A stretch of DNA of 54,969 nt. Origin: Candidatus Saccharibacteria bacterium GW2011_GWC2_48_9. Its GTDB lineage: Bacteria; Patescibacteriota; Saccharimonadia; Saccharimonadales; Saccharimonadaceae. Shown here in pieces: positions 8,856-17,235 of the stretch. The notes beneath the pieces were generated by a model, which did not search any database, had not been told where the DNA came from, and worked only from the letters and a program-made list of their open reading frames with translations. The stretch covers positions 1 to 54,969 of the forward strand of contig LCPR01000007.1 in the NCBI GenBank assembly GCA_001003725.1, written 5' to 3'. Positions within the stretch are counted from its first letter, which is position 1. The number at the start of each line of letters is the position of its first letter. Both the position numbers and the translations under genes were made by a program.

Positions 8856-9569
8856 TTAGTAATCATCACTGTTATAGCGATATTTCCGCTCTCGTACTTG
8901 CACCTGTGCACCTTGAATAATCTCAATAGTCTCGACAACAGACCCAAATTTTTTGTCTTTCTTTTCAAATTCTTCTATAGTCATCCACTCATTGTGCTGG
9001 CCGTCCGTTTCAGTCAACAGAGTGCCTTGCGGTGATGTCCCGTGCACAATACAAAAATACTTGTCTTCAAGTAAATCACCCGACTCGTCATCGTAGTCCA
9101 ATTTGTGATAAAATCCCGCCACTCGCAGTGTAGCTGCGAGGCCAGTCTCTTCAAGTAGCTCACGAGCAGCCGCTTCAAGCATAGTCTCACCCCAGCGGAT
9201 CTTTCCTGTTAGGTGACCCCAAAAGCCATAGTATGGCTGCTTCAGGCGCCGCTGCTGCAAATGCAATCCATCTTCGCGCTCTATGACAAGTACAACAGAA
9301 AGTTTAGGCTGTTTTTCTATCTGAGCATCGTCGGTATCCATGCGATTCGCATACTCTTTACCACTGCGCGTCAGCTCATACTTACCATGTGCCTTGGGTA
9401 GTTTGCGCACATAGCCATTTTTGACGAGCTGCTGCAAATGGAAGTTTGCGTGATCGTTCGTCATGTCGGCCGCTCTTGCAAGTTCGGCAAAATTCACCCC
9501 ATCGGCGAGTAGCATTGTCCGGAGTATTTTCATCTGTGCTTGGTGTGCACCAGCTTCATAGTGCGTCAT
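8856..9569 (-). CDS. Winged-helix DNA-binding domain fused to a Nudix hydrolase domain
   Basis: 237 residues. Residues 8-75 form a winged helix-turn-helix (FAELARAADMTNDHANFHLQQLVKNGYV is the HTH and recognition region). Residues 88-225 form a Nudix domain with a perfect Nudix box at 122-144 (GX5EX7, then RELLEETGL). Known Nudix-wHTH regulators such as NrtR have the opposite order. It may be a ligand-sensing regulator or an active pyrophosphatase; the full set of catalytic Glu residues favours activity. A GAGAGG ribosome binding site lies 8 nt before the ATG. Confidence 0.85.
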   Translation of the reverse strand: MTHYEAGAHQAQMKILRTMLLADGVNFAELARAADMTNDHANFHLQQLVKNGYVRKLPKAHGKYELTRSGKEYANRMDTDDAQIEKQPKLSVVLVIEREDGLHLQQRRLKQPYYGFWGHLTGKIRWGETMLEAAARELLEETGLAATLRVAGFYHKLDYDDESGDLLEDKYFCIVHGTSPQGTLLTETDGQHNEWMTIEEFEKKDKKFGSVVETIEIIQGAQVQVRERKYRYNSDDY

Positions 9570-9655
9570 TATAATTTCCTCTCGCTCTCATTGGTCGTGT
9601 ACCTCCTAGAGCCACTGTACTTCGTGAGCTACAAGTAATCTAGTGAACACGACTT

Positions 9656-10237
9656 CTATTGTGCTTTGAGTGCTTGTGTCACACGGCTTGCAGTAGAAAG
9701 ATCGGTCGAAACGCCTTCGAGTGCTTTGGTTGCATCGTTAAGACTATACCCTAGTGCCATGAGTGCCTCGAGCGCCTCATCGGTATGCGCTAATACCGAT
9801 GACTGGCCCGTGATACTACTATTGTCATACTGTAATGCCAGTCCAACTTTGTCTTTCAAGTCTACCGCGACCCGCTCGGCAGTCTTTTTGCCCACACCGG
9901 TAGCTTTTGCAATAAACACTATATCGCTATTTGCTATTGCGTTGCGCACCACCTCACTATCGGCAATACTTAGTATCGCAAGCGCTGCTTTTGGCCCTAC
10001 ACCTTGTACCGTGATAAGTAGCTCGAAGAGTTTTTTGGCTGCCAAGCTAGAAAAGCCATAAAGGTCTTGAGCTTGTTCGCGGATAAGATGGTATGTGTAA
10101 AATTTCACCTCTTCGTGTAACAGCGCTTTTTCGTAGTCGCCAAGTGCTGTCTGTACTTCGTAGCCCACACCGTGTACGTCTACAATTATTGCGTTTCCAA
10201 ATTTCTCTGCGACTGTTCCTGCTACATGTGCAATCAT
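9656..10237 (-). CDS. ruvA: Holliday junction DNA helicase subunit RuvA
   Basis: 193 residues. Domain I is an OB fold (MIAHVAGTVAEKFGNAIIVDVHGVGYEV), domain II has two helix-hairpin-helix motifs (ITVQGVGPKAALAIL and AKATGVGKKTAERVAVDLK), and domain III (about 145-193) is the RuvB-contacting UBA-like domain. The RuvA tetramer binds the four-way junction and loads RuvB. An AAGGAG ribosome binding site precedes the ATG. The gene follows the PBP gene by 20 bp. Confidence 0.96.
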   Translation of the reverse strand: MIAHVAGTVAEKFGNAIIVDVHGVGYEVQTALGDYEKALLHEEVKFYTYHLIREQAQDLYGFSSLAAKKLFELLITVQGVGPKAALAILSIADSEVVRNAIANSDIVFIAKATGVGKKTAERVAVDLKDKVGLALQYDNSSITGQSSVLAHTDEALEALMALGYSLNDATKALEGVSTDLSTASRVTQALKAQ

Positions 10238-10257
10238 CTATACTCCTTGCGTACTAG

Positions 10258-12513
10258 TTAGTTACTGTTACTTCTACTGGCAGGGCCATTTCCAGGAGGA
10301 GTTGTCTCTGGAGGGGTTGTTGGAATGGGTGTCTCCGTGTCAGGGTTTGGCTCTGGATCGGTTGGCTCCTGCTCATTTGGGTCGGTATCATCACCCGTGG
10401 TCGGCTGCTCTGTCTGCTCAGGATCTTCATCCTCTGATTCACCCTGTTGAGGGGGTTTATTTTCTGGTTCTGGCTGAGGTACCTGCGCCTCACAGCCATA
10501 CGATGGAAGTGCGGTAGTCAGAAAATACTCTTTATACGTATTTGTGCCTGCAGAATTTGCCAGTTTGCCAGTGCCATAACAGGTGTCTCGCTCCACTACA
10601 CCACTTGGCTTAGAGAAAGGATCACCAGTAGCAGTTGTGAGCTCATCCATCGTCGTACGCCAAATCGGCCCTGCAAGAGATCCACCGCCACTCGACATCA
10701 CCGCGTTGTCGTTGTTGCCAACCCACACGCCGATAGCCAAAGAAGGAGTGTACCCTATCGTCCAAGCATCACGATTTTCATCGGTTGTTCCTGTTTTAAC
10801 CGCAGCTTTCTTGTCGCCATATAAACTTAAGGAAGCGCCAAACATACCCGCACGTGATTGGTCGTCGGACAAGATATTAGAGATCAAGTAGGCACCCTCC
10901 GCGCTAATGACGCGCTTCGACTTTTGTGGCGACTTGAACACCTCTTCGTCGTATTTACTCTTGATCTGCTCCACAAGGGCAACCTCTTTTTGGTCACCGG
11001 CATTTGCAAAACCAGCGTACGCATGTGTCATATCGAGCAACCGAGCTTCGGCTGCACCCAAAGCGAGCGGAAGGCCATAGTCGTTATCTTTCTCTATCGT
11101 ATCAATGCCCATCCGGTTTGCAGTTTCGACTGTTTTTTCAATGCCTACTCGCTGCAATACTTTGATAGCCGGAATATTAAGCGACCAGTTTAACGCTTGG
11201 CGAACACTTACGTCGCCGTTGAATGTGCGTAGTGCGTTCTGTGGCTCATAGCCGTTAAAGTTCGTCGGCTCATCGGCTAGTATAGAGGCCGGCGTCAGTA
11301 TACCTTCTGCCAATGCTTCGGAGTAATAAATAGGCTTAAAGCTACTTCCCGGCTGGCGCTTAGCAAGGGCCATATTCACCTTACCGTCTTCTGCGTCGTT
11401 CCAGTCGTAGCTCCCAATAAGTGCACGCACAGAACCAGTCTTGGGATCAATAGCCACAGCACTTGCATTTGAACCACCGTTTGCACGAATAGATGGCATG
11501 TTGGCGTTGATATTTTCTTGTAATTTATTTTGGATATTCAAATCGAGTGAAGTTTTGCTCTGGTAGCCAGAGCGAGCAACTTTCTCAGCTCCGTATTTTT
11601 CGTTGAGTTCTTCCATCACAAGCTCAGCAAAGTGCGGTGCCGGGCTCGTATCGGCACTACTTTCTGGAACTGCGTAGGCTAATTCTTGAGCTAACGCAGT
11701 ATCTTTCTCGGCTTGTGTGATGAAGTTATTTTTAACCATACGCGACAATACCGTTTCCTGGCGCTCCTTGGCGTACTTCATCTCACCATATATAGGTGAG
11801 TATGCATTTGGAGCAGGCAGTACACCGATTATCATAGCGCTCTCAGCTAGCGTGAGGTCTTGTGGCGATTTATTGAAGAATGTTCGCGCCGCATCTTCAA
11901 TACCAAATGCATTGCCACCGAAAAATGCCGAGTTGAGATACATTTCAAGTATTTCATCTTTGCTGTACGTGCGCTCTATGGCAATTGATAGCGACAATTC
12001 TTGAAACTTACGAAAGTAACTTTTTTCATCTGTAAGTAACGTATTTTTTACGAGTTGCTGGGTAAGGGTGCTGCCACCGTAGTTCGTGCCACCCGATACT
12101 ACGTTGCCATATAGCGCCCCGACCATGCTGATAAATGAAAATCCGCCGTGATCATAAAAATCCTTATCCTCACTAGCGAGCAGCGCGTCTTTGGTTGTCT
12201 CATTAATACCAGACAGCTCTATCATTTTACGGTGTTTTGCACGACCACTTTGATAAAATACATCGCCGTTGACATCGGTCATGACGAGACCCGTATTATT
12301 GTTATTCATAAGCCGTTCTTTATCGGAAATGTCACGTGCAAAATATAGATACGTCATAAGAGGTATGAGCACCATCAACGCTACGATAGGTCCCACGATC
12401 ACTGTTATTTTTTGCCAGCGCTTTAGGTTGCGAAACCAAAGAATGTACGTATTGAGCGTAAACCACGCCCCACGCGCTTTGCGTTGCTTTGTATATTTTC
12501 CGACTCGTCGCAT
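10258..12513 (-). CDS. Class A penicillin-binding protein (glycosyltransferase-transpeptidase)
   Basis: 751 residues. The cytoplasmic N-terminus is basic, with a transmembrane helix at about 34-58. The GT51 domain has catalytic Glu115 (SEDKDFY) and the GGSTLTQQLVKN motif near 146. The transpeptidase domain carries SxxK at 390-393 (PGSSFKP), SLN at 444-446 and KTGT at 573-576. A Pro/Glu/Thr-rich disordered tail starts near 665. Both active sites look intact, so it should polymerise and cross-link peptidoglycan from lipid II, the substrate flipped by MurJ (43155). It sits between ruvC and ruvA. Confidence 0.94.
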   Translation of the reverse strand: MRRVGKYTKQRKARGAWFTLNTYILWFRNLKRWQKITVIVGPIVALMVLIPLMTYLYFARDISDKERLMNNNNTGLVMTDVNGDVFYQSGRAKHRKMIELSGINETTKDALLASEDKDFYDHGGFSFISMVGALYGNVVSGGTNYGGSTLTQQLVKNTLLTDEKSYFRKFQELSLSIAIERTYSKDEILEMYLNSAFFGGNAFGIEDAARTFFNKSPQDLTLAESAMIIGVLPAPNAYSPIYGEMKYAKERQETVLSRMVKNNFITQAEKDTALAQELAYAVPESSADTSPAPHFAELVMEELNEKYGAEKVARSGYQSKTSLDLNIQNKLQENINANMPSIRANGGSNASAVAIDPKTGSVRALIGSYDWNDAEDGKVNMALAKRQPGSSFKPIYYSEALAEGILTPASILADEPTNFNGYEPQNALRTFNGDVSVRQALNWSLNIPAIKVLQRVGIEKTVETANRMGIDTIEKDNDYGLPLALGAAEARLLDMTHAYAGFANAGDQKEVALVEQIKSKYDEEVFKSPQKSKRVISAEGAYLISNILSDDQSRAGMFGASLSLYGDKKAAVKTGTTDENRDAWTIGYTPSLAIGVWVGNNDNAVMSSGGGSLAGPIWRTTMDELTTATGDPFSKPSGVVERDTCYGTGKLANSAGTNTYKEYFLTTALPSYGCEAQVPQPEPENKPPQQGESEDEDPEQTEQPTTGDDTDPNEQEPTDPEPNPDTETPIPTTPPETTPPGNGPASRSNSN

Positions 12514-12553
12514 TATTAGCTCATTATACCATTTTCAACCACATACAACCATG

Positions 12554-13033
12554 TTAGCTCAGGCGCGTCATCATGGTGTGAGTAATAGCAGCAGCCAATG
12601 CATCTGCACAGTCGTCGGGCTTGGGGACTTCTTGCAAGCCAAGATGAATCCGTACCATTTCTTGTACCTGTTTTTTATCTGCCTTGCCATACCCTGTCAG
12701 GGTCTGCTTGATCTGTTGCGGAGTGTATTCGGCTATAGGTAGGCGCGCTTTTCGACCCGTAAGCATGGCTACGCCACGAGCATGCGAGACACTCATAGCC
12801 GTCGTAACATTCTGCGAAAAAAAAAGTTTTTCTATCGACATGACATCCGGACCAGTCTCCGCGATGATATCCGTAAGACCATCGAATATTTCTTCGAGGC
12901 GCTCATCGAGCGGCGTGTGCGCCGGTGTCGTGATCACTCCCGCAGTCACCATACGAACCTTATTGCCGTGTGATACATCGATCACACCAAAACCAAGAAT
13001 ACCTGTACCGGGATCGATGCCTATCACTCTCAT
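12554..13033 (-). CDS. ruvC: Crossover junction endodeoxyribonuclease RuvC
   Basis: 159 residues, normal length. The RNase H-like catalytic acids are visible: Asp in GIDPGTG (residue 7), Glu in SIEKLFF (about 67), and the C-terminal pair in PDDCADA (about 139-143). The basic motif YGKADKKQV is near 115. RuvC dimers cut Holliday junctions after RuvAB branch migration. The ATG at 13033 is preceded by a TATACT box with no leader. Confidence 0.96.
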   Translation of the reverse strand: MRVIGIDPGTGILGFGVIDVSHGNKVRMVTAGVITTPAHTPLDERLEEIFDGLTDIIAETGPDVMSIEKLFFSQNVTTAMSVSHARGVAMLTGRKARLPIAEYTPQQIKQTLTGYGKADKKQVQEMVRIHLGLQEVPKPDDCADALAAAITHTMMTRLS

Positions 13034-13041
13034 ATACTCTC

Positions 13042-13047
13042 AGTATA
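13042..13047 (-). promoter_or_regulatory. -10 box of a leaderless promoter for ruvC
   Basis: TATACT ends 8 nt before the ruvC ATG (13033), inside the 17-bp gap after the upstream stop. Confidence 0.5.
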
Positions 13048-13050
13048 CGT

Positions 13051-14631
13051 CTATTTGACGAAAGGTAGTAGTCCAAGCAGCTTACTGACTCCGCCCATAA
13101 GCTCACGGCGCCACTCCCACCCAGCGTAGCCAAGCGATGCAAACCCTACGCCACCAAGTACTAGCCATGACAATGTTTCGTCGGAAGAAGCCGGTGTATC
13201 GACAACCTCGAAGCCAACATCAGCATCACCTAGGACACTTTTGCGACAGCGGTTTGTGTCTGGGTTGCGTTCTTGGTTGGCCTCACACGGCTTGAGCTCA
13301 GATGCAGCGGTAGTAAGCGAGCGGCAGCGATTCGTTTCGGTACTCCTGTACTGTCCAGCTTTGCAGGGCACGAGACTAGATGATGTCGTCGCAAGATTTC
13401 GACAGCGATTCGTCTCAGGGCTTCTATATTGATTTGCCGCACACGGTGTCAACGACGATGCCGTCGCTATGTTGCGACAGCGATTTGTTTCCTCGCTCCG
13501 ATACTGGTCTGCCCGGCATGGCGTCAATGACGCCTGCGTCTCGATTTTCTTACACCGCCCAGTCTCGGGATTTCTAAACTGATCTGGATTACACGGTTTT
13601 GGTGCCGTAGTAGGACTGTTGGTTTCCTCGAGACTCAGTAGGGCGTTTTCACCATTCGGCTTTGGCGACGCCCAGCCCCACAATCCATCTGCACCCTGTG
13701 CCCAGCTGAGTCCTTTTTTGCTTTCACTGCCAGCGTTGGCATACTCTATCATAGTTTCATCGTAGCGCTTCATACCAAACATATCTTCAATCCACACCCA
13801 GCCGCCGCTATTGACAAGCGAGATAGGGAACGACAAGTATCCACCCGGTGCAATCTCGCCGCTCAAATATGCAGTATTAGACGAGCTCGCAGCTTGGCCC
13901 TGATAGCCAGTGCGCAGTCTGTAAGAGCCAAGATCTATGGAATCCGCTGTAGGGTTAAATATCTTTACATATTCTTTGCAGTCCGCTGCAGCTTCGAGTG
14001 GCGAACAGTTGCGCGAATTTGCCAGAACCTCAATTACTCGCAGCGATGTTGTCTCGGGGTACTCATATAGCATATCCTGCGTCAAAACAGCTGGTGGTGC
14101 GACACTGTTCGAAAAACTGGTGAGGTAATTACCTGTAGTCACCGAACGGTTGCGCGTCACATACATTGTTTGCGGCGAGCCTGCTGGATACGTAGGCGCA
14201 ACAATCTGGTCGAGATAGCTCGAGTCGTCAGGTGCGGCAAGTCGAATCTGCGCAATACGTATGGTATCGGTCGGATATACTTCTGGTGCAACGTACAAAA
14301 ATAGTGCACTTGGTACCGTAACCTCATCGGCAGCTAGCACGCTATGGCCTGGCGCAAGTAGGCCATTAAGCTGCACTGTCAGTAAAAGTTCTACCGATTC
14401 AACCGTATAAAAAAGCTTCCACCCATCAAGATTTTGTACTTGATTGCTCGTATTGTACAGCTGAACGTAATTGAGTCTGTGGGCAGTAGTTGAGTAGCTA
14501 GTGATAGATAGTGGAGGCTCTGTCCGAGCAACCGTCTGGTCGGAAGGAGTCACAGAAATAGCGAGCGTCGACACACAACTACTCATAGAGATCAGTAACG
14601 TTGCCAGTATACCGACGAATACATATCGCAT
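13051..14631 (-). CDS. Surface protein with two lamin-tail domains, five Cys-rich repeats and a C-terminal membrane helix
   Basis: 526 residues. An N-terminal signal peptide (about 1-25) is followed by two lamin-tail-like (LTD) beta-sandwich regions (about 40-150, with NYVQLYNTSNQVQNLDGWKL; about 197-300, with EYVKIFNPTADSIDLGSYRL). Residues 347-463 hold five tandem repeats of about 25 residues, each with CxxxQ(Y/F/E)R and ETNRC-like motifs, ten Cys in all. A hydrophobic helix (about 483-503) and a short basic region anchor the end. LTDs occur in exported, often DNA- or surface-associated proteins. It is probably displayed on the cell surface; adhesion or DNA binding is a guess. Confidence 0.82.
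   Translation of the reverse strand: MRYVFVGILATLLISMSSCVSTLAISVTPSDQTVARTEPPLSITSYSTTAHRLNYVQLYNTSNQVQNLDGWKLFYTVESVELLLTVQLNGLLAPGHSVLAADEVTVPSALFLYVAPEVYPTDTIRIAQIRLAAPDDSSYLDQIVAPTYPAGSPQTMYVTRNRSVTTGNYLTSFSNSVAPPAVLTQDMLYEYPETTSLRVIEVLANSRNCSPLEAAADCKEYVKIFNPTADSIDLGSYRLRTGYQGQAASSSNTAYLSGEIAPGGYLSFPISLVNSGGWVWIEDMFGMKRYDETMIEYANAGSESKKGLSWAQGADGLWGWASPKPNGENALLSLEETNSPTTAPKPCNPDQFRNPETGRCKKIETQASLTPCRADQYRSEETNRCRNIATASSLTPCAANQYRSPETNRCRNLATTSSSLVPCKAGQYRSTETNRCRSLTTAASELKPCEANQERNPDTNRCRKSVLGDADVGFEVVDTPASSDETLSWLVLGGVGFASLGYAGWEWRRELMGGVSKLLGLLPFVK
13243..13593 (-). repeat. Five tandem Cys-repeat units within the lamin-tail protein
   Basis: Encodes residues 347-463. Cysteines occur every 12-13 residues, and each unit carries the core QYR-x2-ETNRCR or a close variant. 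The units differ by several substitutions and their nucleotides are not identical, so this is a protein repeat and not a recent DNA duplication. Confidence 0.85.
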
Positions 14632-14639
14632 ATACTTAA

Positions 14640-14645
14640 AATATA
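14640..14645 (-). promoter_or_regulatory. -10 box of a leaderless promoter for the lamin-tail gene
   Basis: TATATT ends 8 nt before the ATG at 14631, with no ribosome binding site. Confidence 0.4.
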
Positions 14646-14711
14646 CACTAATTCTGCCTATAAAATAAATATCAAAATAGTATCACTTGAGTGACGAGTT
14701 GAACGACAAAT

Positions 14712-15437
14712 TTATTCGTTAGTATCGGCCGTTATGTCGGCGTTTGTGTGTACGCTCGCTACGTCATCAAGGTCATCAAGCGCATCGAGCAACTTGAAGA
14801 TTTTCTGTGCCTGTTCGCTATCTTCAACAGCAACCGTACCGTTTGGAACATATTGTAGCTCTGCATCTTTTACATCCATGCCGGCATCTACGATAGCTTG
14901 ACGCACTTTTGCCAAATCTTTTTGTTCGGTATATACCAACAGTTCACCGTCTTCTTCCACTGCGTCTTCGGCTCCTGCATCAAGTACGCCGAGTAGCGCA
15001 TCTTCACCAGTTGCCGCAACGCGAACGACACCTTTTCGCGTAAACTGAAACATCACGCTTCCTGCATCCGCGATACGCCCACCGTTTTTAACAAGTATAT
15101 TTTTGACTTCTGGGAGCGTACGATTACGATTATCGGTGGCCGTCTCGATAATCAAGCCGACCCCACCCGGGCCATATCCCTCGTAGGTTATTTCTTCAAG
15201 CACAGCCGCGTTTTTGTCATTTACCCTATCGATCGCCCGCTGAATGTTAGCATTGGGCATATTTGCAGCTTTTGCCTTTTCTACTGCAAGCGCAAGAGAA
15301 GCGTTCATACTCGCATCAGTTCCCCCGCGAGCCGCGATAGCAATTTGATTGCCTAGTTTTGTAAATATTGCACCACGCTTTGCATCGTTTGCGCCTTTTT
15401 GGCGTTTGATCGTTTCCCATTTACTATGTCCAGACAT
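14712..15437 (-). CDS. yebC: YebC/PmpR family protein
   Basis: 241 residues, the usual length. The N-terminus MSGHSKWETIKRQKG is diagnostic, followed by ITYEGYGPGGVGLIIETATDNRNRT near residue 82. The family was first described as DNA-binding regulators; some members are now reported to act on translation of proline-rich stretches. It often neighbours ruvC/ruvA/ruvB, as here. A TATAAT box (15478-15483) and GGAG ribosome binding site give a normal leader. Confidence 0.95.
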   Translation of the reverse strand: MSGHSKWETIKRQKGANDAKRGAIFTKLGNQIAIAARGGTDASMNASLALAVEKAKAANMPNANIQRAIDRVNDKNAAVLEEITYEGYGPGGVGLIIETATDNRNRTLPEVKNILVKNGGRIADAGSVMFQFTRKGVVRVAATGEDALLGVLDAGAEDAVEEDGELLVYTEQKDLAKVRQAIVDAGMDVKDAELQYVPNGTVAVEDSEQAQKIFKLLDALDDLDDVASVHTNADITADTNE

Positions 15438-15477
15438 GTGGCGTTCTCCGTCGAAATTTGCTATATAAACTACTGTT

Positions 15478-15483
15478 ATTATA
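15478..15483 (-). promoter_or_regulatory. -10 box of the yebC promoter (leadered)
   Basis: TATAAT on the minus strand lies 40 nt before the yebC ATG (15437). A GGAG ribosome binding site lies between. Confidence 0.45.
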
Positions 15484-15488
15484 TCAGA

Positions 15489-16946
15489 TTATTCAACTAA
15501 GTTAACCCTACGGAAACTGAGCCCTGTACTGCGTTTAAGGACGACGATGAGCAACAGCATTACTGCGTACATTGCAGTTGCTGTTGCAATAGATGCTTCC
15601 GCTTTTGTACTTGTCCAAGGAAGCTCGGCAAAGTATTCAATAATCGTTTTCATATACGACAAAAGCCAGTACGCCGGTATACTGGCATACTCACCAAAAA
15701 TTGGCGAAATCAATGTTGCTAAGCCTGCAAAAAATGTCAACAGCATGGCTAGGGGCACCAGCGGCAACACTAGCACATTGGCAACCAAGGCGACGTTCGA
15801 CATCACCCCAAACGCTACCAGAATAATGGGCAGTGTTACCAGCTGCGCGGAGAATGTTTCGCCCAGTATTTGGCGGAATATTCCTGGTTTCTGCTCACCA
15901 TAAAAGTATGCCTGTAGCAATGGTGCCAGAAACATCACACCTGCAAACGCCGCAAAACTAAGCATCCAGCCCACATCACCCCATAAATAGCTTGGATTAA
16001 ATAGTACCGACAATGCGGCTGTCACCAGCATCAATATCGCCGGATGTACTGTGCGGCCGTAATACCATGCGACTAAACTAAGCCCCGCGACAAGTCCTGC
16101 GCGCGACATACTCGGGCTGAGTCCAGTAATACCAATAAATGCTACAATCAGCCCGCCCGACACCATTACCGACGTGTAGCGCGAGACCCGCTCAAATAAC
16201 CTACGACTGAGCCGCACAAGTATCGTTAAGTTGTAGCCGCTCGCGACCACCACGTGCGTGAGCCCAACCAATAGCAATGCCTCTTCAAAATCAAGTGGCA
16301 ATGCGCGCTTTTGCCCAAGGATGTATCCGATGCCGAGGGCGGCTTGTGGATCGGGTATGGTTGAGTGGATGGCGTCGGCAAAAGAGTTGCGAACGCCGAG
16401 CAACGGGTCAAAGCGCACTCCCTTCTCTATCGTGTTCACCTGAGCACGAAACATCGATGCAGCAAATGTGCCAAATCCTTCTTGCAACTCACCCTGTACG
16501 CTCACAGCATCACTTCGCTCTATATTTGCTGCGTCGCCAGAAACTGTTACCCAGTACACTCCGCCGCGAGTCTCGCCGTCAATTGAAACTGAATCAAGCC
16601 TCAACCGAAGTTCACTGCCCGCACCTTTTTCGGGATCCTCGCGCACTACACCTCGTAGCATCACCTGCTGGCCACCATACTGCTCCACATTTACCCACGA
16701 CGCAAGTTCACTCGCGCCACGTCCATACCCCATCATCATACCGACAAGCAGGGCGACGACTACCGCCCATTTCAGCGATCTCCAAAAGCATACACATAGC
16801 CAAAACAACCACACAATCCACCACACCCACGATGTTAGCCACGCACTTGGCGCAGCATAAGCTAGCAGGCAGCCGAGTAAAATGCCCGAAGATAGACTCG
16901 CGACAATAAAGACTGGGTGCGTCCTTTTCGTCAGCATATTGCGCAT
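15489..16946 (-). CDS. comEC: ComEC/Rec2-type DNA uptake channel protein, without the metallo-beta-lactamase domain
   Basis: 485 residues. Two or three N-terminal transmembrane helices (about 10-75) are followed by an OB-like extracytoplasmic segment (about 85-165), then the multi-helix Competence domain. Family motifs are LLVGLTHVVVASGYNLTIL near residue 226 and GLSPSMSRAGLVAGLSL near 275. Full ComEC is usually about 700-800 residues and ends with a nuclease-like beta-lactamase domain; this one stops after the channel helices. It should be the inner-membrane pore for incoming single-stranded DNA, matching the pilus genes. Confidence 0.93.
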   Translation of the reverse strand: MRNMLTKRTHPVFIVASLSSGILLGCLLAYAAPSAWLTSWVWWIVWLFWLCVCFWRSLKWAVVVALLVGMMMGYGRGASELASWVNVEQYGGQQVMLRGVVREDPEKGAGSELRLRLDSVSIDGETRGGVYWVTVSGDAANIERSDAVSVQGELQEGFGTFAASMFRAQVNTIEKGVRFDPLLGVRNSFADAIHSTIPDPQAALGIGYILGQKRALPLDFEEALLLVGLTHVVVASGYNLTILVRLSRRLFERVSRYTSVMVSGGLIVAFIGITGLSPSMSRAGLVAGLSLVAWYYGRTVHPAILMLVTAALSVLFNPSYLWGDVGWMLSFAAFAGVMFLAPLLQAYFYGEQKPGIFRQILGETFSAQLVTLPIILVAFGVMSNVALVANVLVLPLVPLAMLLTFFAGLATLISPIFGEYASIPAYWLLSYMKTIIEYFAELPWTSTKAEASIATATAMYAVMLLLIVVLKRSTGLSFRRVNLVE

Positions 16947-16952
16947 GAAGCT

Positions 16953-16958
16953 AGTGTA
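16953..16958 (-). promoter_or_regulatory. -10 box of a leaderless promoter for comEC
   Basis: TGCTACACT ends 6 nt before the comEC ATG (16946). The same element precedes the cyclase gene at 54283. Confidence 0.55.
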
Positions 16959-17024
16959 GCATGGCTAGTGGCAGTAAGCATCTGGACCATTTGAAGAAGC
17001 CATGTCCACTTATTATTTCTTTTC

Positions 17025-17053
17025 AACAAAAAGAACCTTTTGCAAGGTTCTTT
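17025..17053 (-). terminator. Rho-independent terminator after tRNA-Lys
   Basis: A 10-bp perfect stem (AAAGAACCTT / AAGGTTCTTT, 17030-17053) with a 4-nt loop is followed on the minus strand by a run of T. It lies about 40 bp past the tRNA 3' end and before comEC. Confidence 0.75.
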
Positions 17054-17093
17054 GATTTGGACTTGATAGTCCGAGTGTGAATAATTTCAATTT

Positions 17094-17170
17094 TGGAGGA
17101 GCCACTGGGGCTTGAACCCAGGACACCCTGCTTAAAAGGCAGGTGCTCTAACCAGCTGAGCTATGGCTCC
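17094..17170 (-). tRNA. tRNA-Lys (anticodon TTT)
   Basis: The minus strand starts GGAGCCATAGCTCAGC and folds as a full cloverleaf: 7-bp acceptor stem (GGAGCCA / TGGCTCC), D-arm, anticodon stem CCTGC/GCAGG with loop CTTTTAA (anticodon TTT, Lys), and T-arm with GGTTCAAGC. The CCA end is encoded (17096-17094). The discriminator base is T (17097), unusual because tRNA-Lys normally carries A73. Confidence 0.96.
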
Positions 17171-17188
17171 GTAATTTATATAAAGTGC

Positions 17189-17204
17189 AAGCTCAATTGA
17201 GCTT
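17189..17204. promoter_or_regulatory. 16-bp perfect palindrome upstream of tRNA-Lys
   Basis: AAGCTCAATTGAGCTT lies between the stop of the membrane-protein gene (17236) and the tRNA start (17170). It could be a terminator stem without a U-tract, a processing hairpin or an operator. Nothing decides between these. Confidence 0.4.
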
Positions 17205-17235
17205 CGTATATGGTAGCATGCACCCCTGATAATTG

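Noticed and set aside
13243-13593. Possible CRISPR-like repeat array
   Set aside because: Repeats are coding and diverged at nucleotide level, with no spacer structure or cas genes. They encode a Cys-repeat protein domain.
16277-16909. 210-codon + strand open frame
   Set aside because: Antisense to comEC; His/Arg-rich with no recognisable domain.
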